A DNA stretch of 64,000 nt from the NCBI GenBank assembly GCA_900404475.1, contig OUQQ01000011.1, forward strand, positions 1 to 64,000, given 5' to 3'. The notes beneath the pieces were generated by a model. That model saw only the letters and a list, made by a program, of their open reading frames with translations, was not told the DNA's origin and made no database searches. The DNA comes from Spongospora subterranea. Taxonomy: Eukaryota > Endomyxa > Phytomyxea > Plasmodiophorida > Plasmodiophoridae. Shown in pieces: positions 49,881-60,172 of the stretch (position 1 is its first letter; each line of letters begins with the position of its first letter). The position numbers and the translations under genes are program-made.

Positions 49881-51041
49881 CTACAATAGTTTATTGCCTA
49901 TCTGCGTCTTCATTCCGTTGACGTTGAATAAGGTCTCAAACCCATCATAGCCCGATTTAGTAATTTCTTGCAGAAAATCTCCGGTATCTGAACCGAGCGG
50001 GACAAGGCAGATCACACACCCGCCTCCTCCGGCTCCCGTCAGTTTCGCAGGAAATCCGTGTTTTTCCGCTATTCCCACCACATCATCAATTGCAGAATGT
50101 CCAACGCCGAGGTCGCATAACAGCTTATGGTTCGCTCGGATCAGCTTCCCACAGATCGTTGCTCCATTAGGATCTTTCAAACGCGTCGTTGCCTTTCGAA
50201 CAATGTCGTCGATTTCCGAGAATATTGCCAAGGCCGTTTGTGTTGAAGATTTCAGAAAACTATCTACGCCAGCAATTAAGCGTTTTGTCGATCTGGATAT
50301 TCTAGTGTTCACGACTAGTAAACGTTGGGAAGACGGGGCGGGGACTTGCTCTGGATCAGCACCTTTTTGATAACGAGCGGCGCCCCCATGAACCACGACG
50401 AAATTATCGATTCCGCTAGGAGACCCGTGAATAATCCGTTCAGCTTCATACGCCCATCGGTTAACCAGCTGTCGACTCCCTAGTTGTAAATCCTTGATCT
50501 GGCCTGAAACAGCCAGCAGTGCACTTGCGACGGCGGCGGAGAAGGAAGCCGACGACCCCAGACCAGCACCGATGGGAATCTCAGAACTGACGATCATCGA
50601 AATCGGCGATAATTTTGAAACCGGATCCGGTTTTCGACTACAGATTCCAACAAACAGAAACACAATTACGCGAACAGAATTATCCACGATATCCTGAGGA
50701 ATCGCATCGCATCTGGCGGTAGTATCATGTTCAATATCGGCCATGGATATGGCGCGATCAACCTCGTCCATAACGTTACGCTGACCACTTATCACGTTGC
50801 ACGCCGAGTCGATCAGTTGGCAACGCGCAGTGCAGTCCATGATGGCCGAGTAAGGGATTCGGACCAGGCGATGAAGAAGGCGGATCTCGAAATGGGTGGC
50901 GACCTCGGGCTGGAGATCGACGTCGACGTTGGTCCACCTGTCAATGGCGATGGCGATGGCAGGCGTCCCATGGACAACGCTATGCTCGCCGTGTAGTATG
51001 ATCTTTCCCGGGACGCTGGCTCGGACGTGCATCGCTGGCAA
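49881..51041 (-). CDS. ERG12: mevalonate kinase
   Basis: Phosphorylates mevalonate with ATP to 5-phosphomevalonate, in the sterol and isoprenoid pathway. A single uninterrupted exon of 386 residues, the usual length. GHMP-kinase motifs are all present: SVPGKIILHGEHSVVHG at the N-terminus, the ATP loop PIGAGLGSSASFSAAVA near residue 155, HGSPSGIDN near 205, and KLTGAGGGGCVI near 345. The catalytic Asp of SGIDN and the motif-3 glycines are intact. The start is the first ATG (MPAMHV); an ATG three codons later is equally possible. Being intronless is unusual next to its neighbours. Confidence 0.95.
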   Translation of the reverse strand: MPAMHVRASVPGKIILHGEHSVVHGTPAIAIAIDRWTNVDVDLQPEVATHFEIRLLHRLVRIPYSAIMDCTARCQLIDSACNVISGQRNVMDEVDRAISMADIEHDTTARCDAIPQDIVDNSVRVIVFLFVGICSRKPDPVSKLSPISMIVSSEIPIGAGLGSSASFSAAVASALLAVSGQIKDLQLGSRQLVNRWAYEAERIIHGSPSGIDNFVVVHGGAARYQKGADPEQVPAPSSQRLLVVNTRISRSTKRLIAGVDSFLKSSTQTALAIFSEIDDIVRKATTRLKDPNGATICGKLIRANHKLLCDLGVGHSAIDDVVGIAEKHGFPAKLTGAGGGGCVICLVPLGSDTGDFLQEITKSGYDGFETLFNVNGMKTQIGNKLL

Positions 51042-51188
51042 TGGCCAACGCCCGATGGCACGAGAGCCAATCTGACAACCTCACCACGCATTCCTTGATT
51101 CACTCAGATGGGTTTGACTCCCAAATATCGCCACCGGAAATTTTTGAACATCTCAATAATTTGTCAATAATCCTATGTTGATTGTTTT

Positions 51189-51620
51189 TCAAAGGAGTTG
51201 GTATTTTGAAATGAATATTGTTTCTGGCCCCGGTAGTTGGCGGTCATTTCTGGTATTCATCAAGATGAGCAACGACGCAGCAGCGACATCTGCAAAATTC
51301 GGGATAAGGACCTCCCTCGATCGTATTGAACGATAGCACCCTGGCAGTCGCTGCTGACGGTTTAGCGTCCCAATGCAATGTCGATCTCTATTGTTTCGCG
51401 TTTGGGGGAGGTCGGCATTGCATCCGAGACATTTGATCGAAGAACCGTCAGCGATAGATGCCAGTTTGTTACCTTCCAATTCCAATACGATGAAGGGCCA
51501 GTTGCTCTTCCCGATTTGACGACTTTCTGCTAAACGGATTAGCGTCGCCGACCCTGGGGAGACCGCCTTACATAGGCGGAAATCAGAACAGGCCAAAGTT
51601 AGACAGTGGGGATGGGTCAT
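51189..51620 (-). CDS. unidentified frame, possibly coding
   Basis: 143 codons open on the minus strand, with a Cys pair KCLGC near residue 65 after FIVLELEGNKLASIADGS, which reads like real protein. It lies downstream of the spliced frames at 51624-52410 and upstream of nothing else on this strand. I recognise no domain. It could be a last exon, a separate small gene or chance. Confidence 0.25.
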   Translation of the reverse strand: MTHPHCLTLACSDFRLCKAVSPGSATLIRLAESRQIGKSNWPFIVLELEGNKLASIADGSSIKCLGCNADLPQTRNNRDRHCIGTLNRQQRLPGCYRSIRSREVLIPNFADVAAASLLILMNTRNDRQLPGPETIFISKYQLL

Positions 51621-51623
51621 TGA

Positions 51624-52410
51624 TTACGAAATTAGTTCAACGGTCGCTCCAAAAAACAGTCGCAAGTTCCACTGCAATCTGCTCCAGCTGCCCATGTTCT
51701 TGTCAACATTGACCATCAACCAGCCCGTCGCGCCATTGTCTGCCCCGGAGTGAATTGCGTCGACACCGACCAGGTGCAATTGAATCAATTGTACGGGTAT
51801 TGAGCGATGATTGAAAAAATTGGTAATCAAGGACTGTCGGAATTTCGAACCTGGACCAAAAAAGCATTACCAACTGGAACAATTGGGATAGTACGTTGCA
51901 ACTGTTTGGGTTTGAAACCTGGCTGGACACCACAAAATTAACATCATACAGTATTCAATGGTTTGGTGTTCGTAGAATCGTCGGTCGACAGGATTAAAGC
52001 CAGATACAAGTCGCCCTGTGTGATGAGAACAATATCCCCCGATCAACAACGAGCATTCGGGGGTTTTAGTGATTTCAACCAGGTTGGCGAAATTACAGGG
52101 ACGGTATTTTCGATAACTCAATCTGAACAGTCACTTACCTCTCTTTACACAGAGGAGATTGCAGAACGGAATCACCAAGCGCCGTAGTGCAATCCTTCGG
52201 AAAAAGGACGGCCCCTGACGAACAAAGGGGCCGAGCTGGCAGGATCGGAGTCAGAGTGGAGCTAGATCCATCCGGCGGCAACCTGTTCCAGATTACCGGT
52301 TCGCTGTCGATGAATTCTTGGTTATTTATCCATACAAGATTCATGCGAGAGAAACCTCGGGAAGGTACAACCTCATTCCTGTCGTTGAATCCTGCTCCGA
52401 TGCTTTTCAC
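51624..52410 (-). CDS. unidentified spliced gene
   Basis: Good splice signals link several frames: an exon ending at 52139 with a consensus GAG|gtaagt, an exon 52015-51950, an exon 51901-51871, and further coding-like sequence to 51624. The text includes MNLVWINNQEFIDSEPVIW, ARPLCSSGAVLFPKDC and GDLYLALILSTDDS. No membrane span or known motif is evident. Its true 5' end may lie further upstream (52673), where another frame begins. I do not recognise the family. Confidence 0.35.
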
Positions 52411-52563
52411 AGGTTTGGAAGTTACTGGATCATCGATTCAACGCACAATACGACAGCATATGGATTCAACCCGATCGCTATAATCGTGAGTTGATAAAGC
52501 GACCAATAACGGTTATCCGACATGTTACTGCGTCTCGTCCAAAGAGAATCGCCAACGCTATGA

Positions 52564-53277
52564 ATGTATTGCGCCACATGGCGTACACGAAACTCGGTCA
52601 TGGTGAGGTTAAAAGCCAGTGTGCTAGAACAGATTAGAGCCCGTTTGGATGCCACGGATCCGGGATTTTGCAAAATTCGTTCTTCGCAAGATTCTGGTAA
52701 TTCATTTTTTGCTCGTTCATGTCATTTTGAGCCATTATGGAGCGACTGTTTGCCAGATATCAAGAAAGTTTTGCCGTTCCCCAGACGGTTCCCCCACACA
52801 ACAATGACGCCATCGGAGAACCATCTCAGGGCCGTATGCGATGCAACTAAGAACCAGTTCCTAGTCGCGCAGCTGCAGGCCCAGGCTGATATGGGCAAGC
52901 GCGCCGGTAGAGGGTTCAAGAAAGAAGCCTGGGCGGCCGTAACGGTACCGTTCAACAAAGCAATTCAAATGCAGTCTACTTCCGGGGAAGATCAAGTCCC
53001 GTTTGGATGCTTTGAAGAAAGACTTCAAGGATTTCACATACTTGAAAACATTTCAGGTTTCGGGTGGGATACGAATCCCAATGTCGAGTTCTCGAACAAT
53101 TGCTTGGACACTCTCTTGGAGACCTTGTTGAACCTCCAGAGTAATTGTGTTCCTCGATATTTCGTGCAACGAACTCTTGATCGACAATTTCCTTCCGCTC
53201 CGTCGCTAGAATTTTCTTGTCGAGTAGCTGATGTTGCTGTATGGCTCTGGCTATCGTCAAGATGGGAGGTGGAGTGA
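52564..53277 (+). CDS. ORF with Myb/SANT-like domain, possibly transposon-related
   Basis: 237 open codons. Residues about 85-130 resemble the Myb/SANT-like DNA-binding domain often seen in transposon-derived fungal proteins: a helix with LVAQLQAQADMGKRAG, then GFKKEAWAAVTVPFN. The part before 52800 is unrecognised. The part after 53072 runs antisense through one arm of an inverted duplication, so the true 3' end is probably spliced or lost. It could be a decayed transposon gene. Confidence 0.4.
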   Translation: MYCATWRTRNSVMVRLKASVLEQIRARLDATDPGFCKIRSSQDSGNSFFARSCHFEPLWSDCLPDIKKVLPFPRRFPHTTMTPSENHLRAVCDATKNQFLVAQLQAQADMGKRAGRGFKKEAWAAVTVPFNKAIQMQSTSGEDQVPFGCFEERLQGFHILENISGFGWDTNPNVEFSNNCLDTLLETLLNLQSNCVPRYFVQRTLDRQFPSAPSLEFSCRVADVAVWLWLSSRWEVE

Positions 53278-53790
53278 TGGACACAGGAGAACCATATTGG
53301 GATGCCCGGGTAGTTGGAACTGCATGTCGTATGGCTCACGTCGACGAACCGGCGTTGGTAAGCGATGTCGCTACAACCCACGCTCCTCTAGTACAATGGC
53401 GATGGTCGATTTAAGAGAGATTGATGCCATTATATCTCAACTTTCGGATCTGATGCCTGGCAGAATTGCGCATAGGGACGCGTTTACAACGGTCATCCAA
53501 TACGCGGTCGTAGAACCTTTCAAGCGTACGATAGCCAGAGCCACATAAGCTATTCGACAAGAAAATTCTAGCGACGGAGCGGAAGGAAATTGCCGAGCAC
53601 ATTGTTCGTGGCGTCAAGAGTTCGTTGCCCGAAATATGCCTGGAAATAACGCGCACGTTAAATGTCGACGGTCGCAAGGCTATCGAAGAAGGTTTGCAAA
53701 GAGCGGGGAGCACGATTACTCTGGAGGTTCAACCCGGTCTTCAAGAACGTGTCCAAGCAATTGTTCAAGAACTCGACAATGGGATTCGTG
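53072..53790. repeat. inverted duplication (arms 53072-53256 and 53529-53790)
   Basis: The minus strand of 53256-53072 repeats the plus strand of 53529-53790, starting from cgatagccagagcca. The left copy lacks about 17 and about 77 nt internally relative to the right. In both, the reading KKILATERKEI is preserved. About 270 bp of unrelated DNA separates the arms. Confidence 0.8.
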
Positions 53791-53985
53791 ATTTGATAGC
53801 CATTATCCACATGGGGATCCAGAAGCTAGACCCTAACTATTTTGCACCTGTCGGGTTACAATATTGTGTTAATTTATAGAACATCCTCCCTCCGTTTCAA
53901 AGTAAACTGATCGATAGGGATGGCAGCATCTCAGGTTTGTTCTCCTTATCTGAAATAGATGGTTATGAAATCAGGCTCTTCTGTC
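53390..53985 (+). pseudogene. unidentified coding-like region, frame broken
   Basis: The frame starting MAMVDLREIDAIISQLSDLM stops at 53546, exactly where the inverted copy keeps reading through, because about 8-10 nt are missing here. A second frame then carries KKILATERKEIAEHIVRG and GIRDLIAIIHMGIQKLDPN to about 53850, and a third coding-like piece (FQSKLIDRDGSISG) continues to a stop near 53985. I recognise no domain. The missing bases suggest a decayed copy of a repeated gene, but an intron cannot be excluded. Confidence 0.4.
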
Positions 53986-55129
53986 CGCCAGCAAACAGTC
54001 CAGATTAACACTATCACTTTATTGATAGATACGAGAACAAGTTTGCAACATTGAAACCCAACATCATATTTCTAGCCCTTGTAACTGTTTCTTATAGGCA
54101 GGTAGCGTCGGCAAAATATTCACATTGAGAAAGCGCAAGTCCAGAAATGAAGGCCAGTCGAAATCCGAGCGTTGTAGTGGTTAACGATCCCAGGCGACAC
54201 AGTTTTGGAAGTTAAACGCAGGACACACGGCTGAACAAGTCGTGAAATGGAAGCGAGGCACCCCAGGGAGTGCCAAGATCAGCCCATACATTGTTTTCAC
54301 CCGAAACTGATTTGATTAGTTGAGATTGCCATCCAAATTCAGACGCAATCGGTGGACTTCATCCAAAAAGTGTCGATTAAGGAAAAACTTTTACACTCTC
54401 AGGATTATAGAGACAAACTAGATTTCGGTGGTCTGTAAAATATTCGAAAAGAATGCTTTCCAGTACAAAGTAGATAATCAAAGCACCGAACCGCGTACTG
54501 GACTGGGATTTTCTTTTCGGGAACCGACCAATTCACAGGCGATCTTTCGAAAGCACTACTACAAAAGCTAGCGGCTGGTGATGTTGTTTTCAACTGGTAC
54601 TGTAAATGAAAATTGCAGTAGATCTCCGGCTGTTTGGGGAAACCCAAAATTTGACAGAGCTTGGATACGACGAGAATCTGGAGAGATCCCTTTTCCAGAA
54701 TATATTTGTCCACACCGGAGAGCTTCACAGATAAAGAAGGGACACTTCGATTTACTCAGCGTCAGGCATAAAGTGAGGAACTGTCAGATGAGAATCCCGA
54801 GAGACCTCGTCCAGCCAGGTTAGTACTAGTTGATTATTCCCCTTTGACATGCACAAACACCATGGCAGTTTCCTTGACAGACTTTGGTCGGGGTGTATAC
54901 TCCAAATGGCGCCATGAAACTTTGGCAGTTTAGATCATCTTCGACAGGAAACTGCCAGTACCCTTTGAAACAATCCAAAGCCAAGACACCCAAAAGACTG
55001 TAAATGAGGCATTGGAAAATAGAATTTTACCATTGGTCTGTTCGCGGGAACCATATCAATAAGCTGTAGGTGATCAAAAAGTGCAAAGTCCCGTCCAGCC
55101 GCTCAGCAATGACTACATGTCCAGCTGAC
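53986..55129 (+). other. coding-like fragments of unknown nature
   Basis: From about 54360 to 54830 three short plus-strand frames read like protein: LLHSQDYRDKLDFGGL, then DQFTGDLSKALLQKL, then LTELGYDENLERSLFQ. They lie in different frames with possible introns between. No family is recognised. At 54863-54872 and 54952-54961 a 10-bp inverted repeat (ggcagtttcc) occurs. The remainder shows nothing. Confidence 0.25.
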
Positions 55130-55350
55130 GCATATATATCTGCGCAACAGACTCATGCATACCATTGCGCAGTATGTTCGTGTCGCATATTTATCTGCGT
55201 AACAGGCTCATTTTTACGCAGTATGTTCGGGTCGCATATTTATCTGCTCATTTGCGCAGTATGTTCGTGTCGCATATTTATCTGCGCAACAGGCTCATTT
55301 GCGCAGTATGTTCGTGTCGCATCTTTATCTGCGCGCAGTGTCATGTAGCC
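55130..55350. repeat. irregular tandem repeat, ~4 copies of 38-49 bp
   Basis: The block agtatgttcgtgtcgcatat followed by ttatctgcg recurs with starts at 55171, 55220, 55258 and 55305. Copies vary by small internal deletions (spacing 49, 38 and 47 bp). Each contains tgcgca palindromes. It ends about 40 bp before the start codon of the rhodanese gene, so it lies in its promoter or 5' UTR. Confidence 0.85.
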
Positions 55351-55387
55351 CTGAACCTGTTCTATCGAGTTCATTCGTTGATCGATC

Positions 55388-56409
55388 ATGTATCGGGTCC
55401 TTCTCTTCTATTCGTATTCTCCAGTGGAAGACGCGGGAGGCCATCGCGATTGGCAACAGAATGTCTGCACGCGCCTCAAACTGCATGGACGGATTCGCGT
55501 CGCCAGCCAAGGCATCAACGGAACTGTCAGCGGGACCGAAAATCACATCGAGGAGTATATGCGCCAGGTGGACGCGACGGCTCTGTTCCCATCTATGCAA
55601 TGGAAGACGTCAATTTCCCCAAACGGTCATTGCTTTTCTTCGCTACGAGTCGACCTTCGTTCAACTGTAATCGACTGGTTCACTCCTTTTGTGCTGATAT
55701 TTTTGATAATATTTTCCAATAGATAGTTAATCTGGGCGTTGACATCAAGTTCAATCCAGGAAAATATATGAACCCGATCGAATTTCACTGCGCCATTAAA
55801 AATTCCTCACGTGAAGACACACTGATTTTGGATTGTCGTAATAGCTATGAGTGGCAAATCGGCAGGTTTCAAGGCTCATATCGACCGCACGGAAGGCAAT
55901 TCACAGACTGGCCTAGCCAGATCGACGACATGATCGCCCGAGAATGTTTCACCGGCAAACGGGTGCTGATGTACTGTACAGGAGGAATTCGTTGTGAATT
56001 GGGCTCATCATATCTCAAATCTCGTGGAGTCAACGATGTCGCACAGTTAGAGGGTGGAATTCATGTACTGAAACCATCACATTGTATTTGCATTGCTTTT
56101 TAAAATAACGGACCTTAGGAATATCTGATGGCATTTCCTGACGGAGGCTATTTCCAGGGCAAAAATTTCGTTTTTGACGAACGAATCGCGCTGCCATCCG
56201 CAAATCCTTTGGTTGTTGGACGATGTCATATCTGCGCAAGTGCTTTTGATGATTATTCACCGCGACGGCGCTGCATGCATTGCAGAATTCTGTTGCTCGT
56301 TTGCAACGAGTGCGCCGAATCGCACCCGTCCATGATCGATTGTGGGTCGTGCTCACACAGCCAAGCGAAATCAGATTGTAGGCAATCCAACAGAATTGTA
56401 AGCTGTTAA
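55388..56409 (+). CDS. TrhO/TSTD2-type rhodanese (tRNA uridine hydroxylase family)
   Basis: Three exons, 55388-55666, 55723-56064 and 56119-56409, total 912 nt in frame (303 residues). The N-terminal ferredoxin-like part shows RVASQGINGTVSGT. The rhodanese domain follows, with LILDCRNSYEW, the active-site loop MYCTGGIRCE carrying the catalytic Cys, and LEGGIH|EYL joined across an intron. FPDGGYFQGKNFVFDERI and CxxC-type cysteines follow at the C-terminus. Bacterial TrhO hydroxylates U34 of some tRNAs; the role of the eukaryotic TSTD2 branch is less clear. Family length is about 300-350 for the bacterial type. The ATG at 55388 starts the conserved MYRVLLFYSY. Confidence 0.9.
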
Positions 56410-56544
56410 ATTAATGTAAATTACATTTATACATATCGTAGTTAAACATGGGAAACAGTTTGTTAAATCTTCTTGTTTAGCAAATGCGTCTTCGTCCTCC
56501 GTATATCCATCATGTCTGATGCATCGATGCAATACCCGCAGACA

Positions 56545-57639
56545 TTACACGGCTGGGTTTCTATGCAAATATGGAAGCATTGATACATGTGTTGCGATCT
56601 TGTCCTGTTGGTGTCGTCCTGTAGAACCGGCATTGACGTTTACAATTTTTGGCGTCGGCAGTTCATCATATGAGAGTTCTCGAGCCCCAATCACCTCAAC
56701 ACCCGTTGAATTCTCTTTTGTCACGAGATCAATAACATGTTTCAGCGATGTTTTGGAGTGAATTTGCTTCATCGATGATACGTTATCTCGACATTCTTTT
56801 ACCAAATCTTCTAATTTTTCTTTATCATCGCTCTCCATCTCCCGAGGAACAGGCACATCAACGCCCTCTACGACCGGCAATGCATCCGCTTTGAGATTAA
56901 TTGATGTCGCAACAGCATCGCTTTCCCATAGGGCCTGTCTTCTGGCTTTAGCGGCTTCCGTATCAGATGAGAATCCGTGCCCTTCGATTATGGCAACGCG
57001 CTGTTTGACGCTCCGCACCAGCTGTTGCATCTCCAGATCCTGAAGGTATGTGGCTAGATTTAGATTGTTCGCAAACTCCATTAACTGTTCAATATCTTTT
57101 CTTTTGGCGCTTTCTCCCTCTTCTTCCGTCATTGACCACGCTGGTTTCGTTGCCGCCACTTTAGCGGCCATGTCCCTTTTCAGTTCTGACAATGGTGCTG
57201 AAAACAGCCTTTCCGCCTCTCTTTCCGTCAATTCACTGTTCTCTCCTTTAACAGCTTCACAAATTCGTCTTCTCACATACGCTGAACGCTCCTTGAAATT
57301 TTTCAGGCGAATTTGTTCATGGGTTTTCTCCTTCTCTTTCCTTTGTTCCTGTTTGAGCCGTTCATATCGAAGCTCATCCAGCCATCTCCTGTGCTTTTTA
57401 ACGGCGGGCAACATGCTGTGTCGTTTTCGATGCAGTTCCATCGCCGGATTTCTGACCGGTAGATACCCTACCTTATCGCTAACGTGGCCGCCCGAGATGA
57501 ACGCGGGTGGACGATCGGCCTGCGCCGCCAGCCCCGTTGTCGGGCGCATGGATAGCATGACGCCCTTGTAGATGACCTGGGCGCTAGATGCCGATGGTGC
57601 TCGCATCGGCGGATCTGACATCATCACACCCTGCGTCAT
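56545..57639 (-). CDS. conserved-looking coiled-coil protein, possibly flagellar
   Basis: A single exon of 364 residues. After a short N-terminus with a SMRPTTGLAAQADRPPAF stretch come NPAMELHRKRHSMLP and a long charged coiled coil (residues about 85-150, WLDELRYERLKQEQ). A segment IEQLMEFANNLNLATYLQDLEM follows, then a second coiled coil around 205-260. This organisation reminds me of axonemal coiled-coil proteins, but I cannot assign a name. It is tail-to-tail with the rhodanese gene, 135 bp between stops. The ATG at 57639 is the first in frame; one at 57618 is also possible. Confidence 0.7.
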   Translation of the reverse strand: MTQGVMMSDPPMRAPSASSAQVIYKGVMLSMRPTTGLAAQADRPPAFISGGHVSDKVGYLPVRNPAMELHRKRHSMLPAVKKHRRWLDELRYERLKQEQRKEKEKTHEQIRLKNFKERSAYVRRRICEAVKGENSELTEREAERLFSAPLSELKRDMAAKVAATKPAWSMTEEEGESAKRKDIEQLMEFANNLNLATYLQDLEMQQLVRSVKQRVAIIEGHGFSSDTEAAKARRQALWESDAVATSINLKADALPVVEGVDVPVPREMESDDKEKLEDLVKECRDNVSSMKQIHSKTSLKHVIDLVTKENSTGVEVIGARELSYDELPTPKIVNVNAGSTGRHQQDKIATHVSMLPYLHRNPAV

Positions 57640-58049
57640 GGCTGCTTGGAACCCCTCGGATTGAACACTGCCCTATAGTCAGGTACACGGGATCGATTTG
57701 CAATCTTCATTTCATCTGCAGTCTCCATTGAAATCTGGTTTCACAGTATCACCCGTCAATATTGCTTGTTTCCCACGTCTGAGTGGTTCTACCTATTTTT
57801 CATCAGCTCGCAAATTGTTTCAAAATCGTTTGCAGTTCACTTGTGCATTTTTTTGTTTGTTGCTTTTGAACAAATACTACTAATAGAAATGAATCTCGGA
57901 ACACCAGGGGTCTGATCAATTACTGTTCAGCCACGAGGACAACCGCTCAACATGCTCGGACATGATGACATGCTGCTCGTTGCAATCACGGGTTCTATTG
58001 TCTCTCAAATGAGAGCTGTTTATCAGCAGGAACGGGCGAGTTATTCCGT
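57640..58049. other. intergenic, nothing recognised
   Basis: About 400 bp between the coiled-coil gene start and the helicase-like pseudogene. It should hold the promoter of the former. No gene or repeat is seen. Confidence 0.4.
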
Positions 58050-58682
58050 TTATTCCTTAACCGCACCCATATTCACTTTACCCTCTGGAAACTCTACATC
58101 ACCACCTACTAGCACCCGAGACCCGACGAGCGACTCTACTAGTGTAGCAGGGAAGGACTTAGTCTTAACATCAGTGAAGATAGCGCCGTGTACTGGGTTA
58201 CAACATCCCGTCAGGCATCAACTAATAATTCTAGTTAGTGTCGACTTTCCAGTACCGCCCTCTCCCACCAGCAATACCAACTTATGCTCCTGAACGGGAT
58301 CCAGCAATGCGTTGCCCAGAATCCACCGAAACGTGCGTGCGTCTAGTTCATCCTCGGACACGCGGTTGATGTGACGCATGTGTCTCTTACTCTCTTTGCT
58401 GATGACACAGTACTGTGGCGTGACAGATAGGGATGTGGGTGACACAGCAACGGTCGAGATAGAGGGAGATGTGCAACCGATGCACTGGACAATGCCCGAG
58501 ATCCCCCTAAATCTCACTAGGGCGGGTAGCCCTGAGTCCGAAGTACCAGTTTCGGGCACGTATCTCCAATCTCCCATACAGAAGCTCTGCGGAACTGAAA
58601 TGGTGGGTTCAGCACCGCGATGGAAGATCCTGATGAATCTGCTCATGGACTTGGCCCAGTTGACTGGAGCATTGAGATCCAA
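58050..58682 (-). pseudogene. SF3/D5-like primase-helicase ATPase fragment
   Basis: The frame has about 155 codons before a stop, then stays readable for about 50 more in the same frame. It shows a Walker A (LLVGEGGTGKSTLTRI), preceded by FRWILGNALLDP, and after the stop a Walker-B/motif-C-like stretch with GGDVEFPEGKVN and AVKE. That order is typical of superfamily-3 helicases in D5-type primases of large DNA viruses, related transposons and plasmids. No primase domain or downstream helicase part remains. The in-frame TGA and truncation mark it as dead. Its origin (virus, transposon or organelle plasmid) is not decidable here. Confidence 0.6.
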
Positions 58683-58799
58683 GATACTCCTTACTACTTC
58701 GCCGCCTTCTGTTGGTAAACCGGGACTGCAGTCTATTCCTGATTCCTTTTTTCGTTGATTTTGTTGCCTTCTAACCGACCCGGTTTATCTGCCTATCGA

Positions 58800-59302
58800 A
58801 TGTGACATTCTTGGAGCTGTCCCAGTGAATCGTCGATTACTCCTCGGAACCGATCCATTCGTAGTGTTGGAAATCCACAACTCGTTCAATTTCAAAATAG
58901 TATTTGATCATCATCGTTTTGCCATCGGGAATAAGCAGATTTTGATCGAGAACAATGGAACGCATCCGAACAGGCTAATCACCTATTAGAAGTCAAGAAG
59001 CTCTTACAACACCGATGAAGGACAGCAACAGCCGATGTCCATTTGCTGATATTTTTTCTAGCAAGCGACGCAACAACTGAAACGCCATTTCGCCCCAAAT
59101 CGAATGTTTCTCAGATGTGCTGTAGCACCATACATTGCGCGCTAGAGCTCCCTTGATTGCAGTCTCCATTGCTGCTTTCGTTGAGACATTCGATGATTTT
59201 CCGGAGCGAAACAGCGTTCAGTTTTTGTGTCGTTTGCTAGAGGACGTAGGCACGGAAATGGCAGGTGTACATCAGCAGGTCGTTCAACTCATAATACTGT
59301 GA
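58800..59302 (+). other. coding-like exons of unknown gene
   Basis: Plus-strand text reads like protein in two or three pieces: VNRRLLLGTDPFVVLEIHN up to a stop near 58990, and from about 59060 QATQQLKRHFAPNRMFLRC, then after a possible acceptor (gcgcgctag) AAFVETFDDFPERNSVQFLC to a TGA at 59300-59302. The helical, Leu-rich end looks like an alpha-solenoid C-terminus. The pieces may be exons of one short gene or a 5'-truncated pseudogene. No family is recognised. Confidence 0.35.
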
Positions 59303-60172
59303 AATTCAATAGAATATCATCATGGGGTTTACAATTCCATTGACATCGTGGGTCGTTCTTACAATATCCAGTGAGGATACCAGACGTGGTCCATATTCGA
59401 TCAGACAATTGCGATCGGCAAATTTGTATCTGCATTGTGACCAGATTATCGCTTTCATATAACCAGCTTTCACTAGATTTTTTGTTATTCGACGATTAAT
59501 AGTCGACCGCATTCGTATTTTTGTTGTCCAGTGATTTCCAGCTACTTTTACTAGTCTCTGGTTTATTCGTTGTTTGTAGTTATTCGATATTGGTTTCCTG
59601 AACGGTTTCATAATCCGATGGTCGTTTGATCGTGAACTGTTCCGAAACAACAATAGTGATATCTAAGAAAGTTTATTTGATCACCAACCTGTTCCACGTT
59701 GGCTTGTGTGCGAACGGACCAGACGGGACCCCGACCCGAAAACGAACAGAAACCGGTGACTAAAACCGATTTTTTTCGAAATTGGGGAGAAGGCGGGCAC
59801 TGAAGGGCCACGGTTTGCGAGAGTTGTATTGAGCCGCCGATGGGTGATAAGTTAGGAACCATTCTCAGTTTGTGCATAGGTCGTCGGTGACGTCAAGTAG
59901 ACCAGATGGGTAAGACCGGATCTGGTATTGGGCGAACGGTGAATGTACCTGAACCGGTTTACCGTTGGCAACTTCCAATTTTGCTGTATGAGTGAACAAT
60001 TGCGCCCCGAAACACTCAAGAAATCATTGATTTACATTTGGATTTCACTGGCCAGTGCCCACACAGTTTGACATGGCCCTTGGACAACGAAAATCATTAT
60101 TGGTGGGGACGTTATCGTGATGCCCTACAGTGGTGGTGATCCACAGAAAGAGAATATGACTTGTTATTCCGT
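59303..60172. other. no recognisable gene
   Basis: Two short minus-strand frames (59306-59653 and 59608-59877) match nothing I know. The region should contain the 3' UTR of the zinc-finger gene at its right end. Confidence 0.35.

Noticed and set aside
52187..52483. A 98-codon plus-strand gene
   Set aside because: The minus strand has better support: a consensus GAG|gtaagt donor and linked exons. The plus frame looks like its shadow.
57050..57571. A 173-codon plus-strand hydrophobic protein
   Set aside because: Antisense to the coiled-coil gene; Ser/Leu-rich text is what a Lys/Glu-rich coiled coil gives on the other strand.
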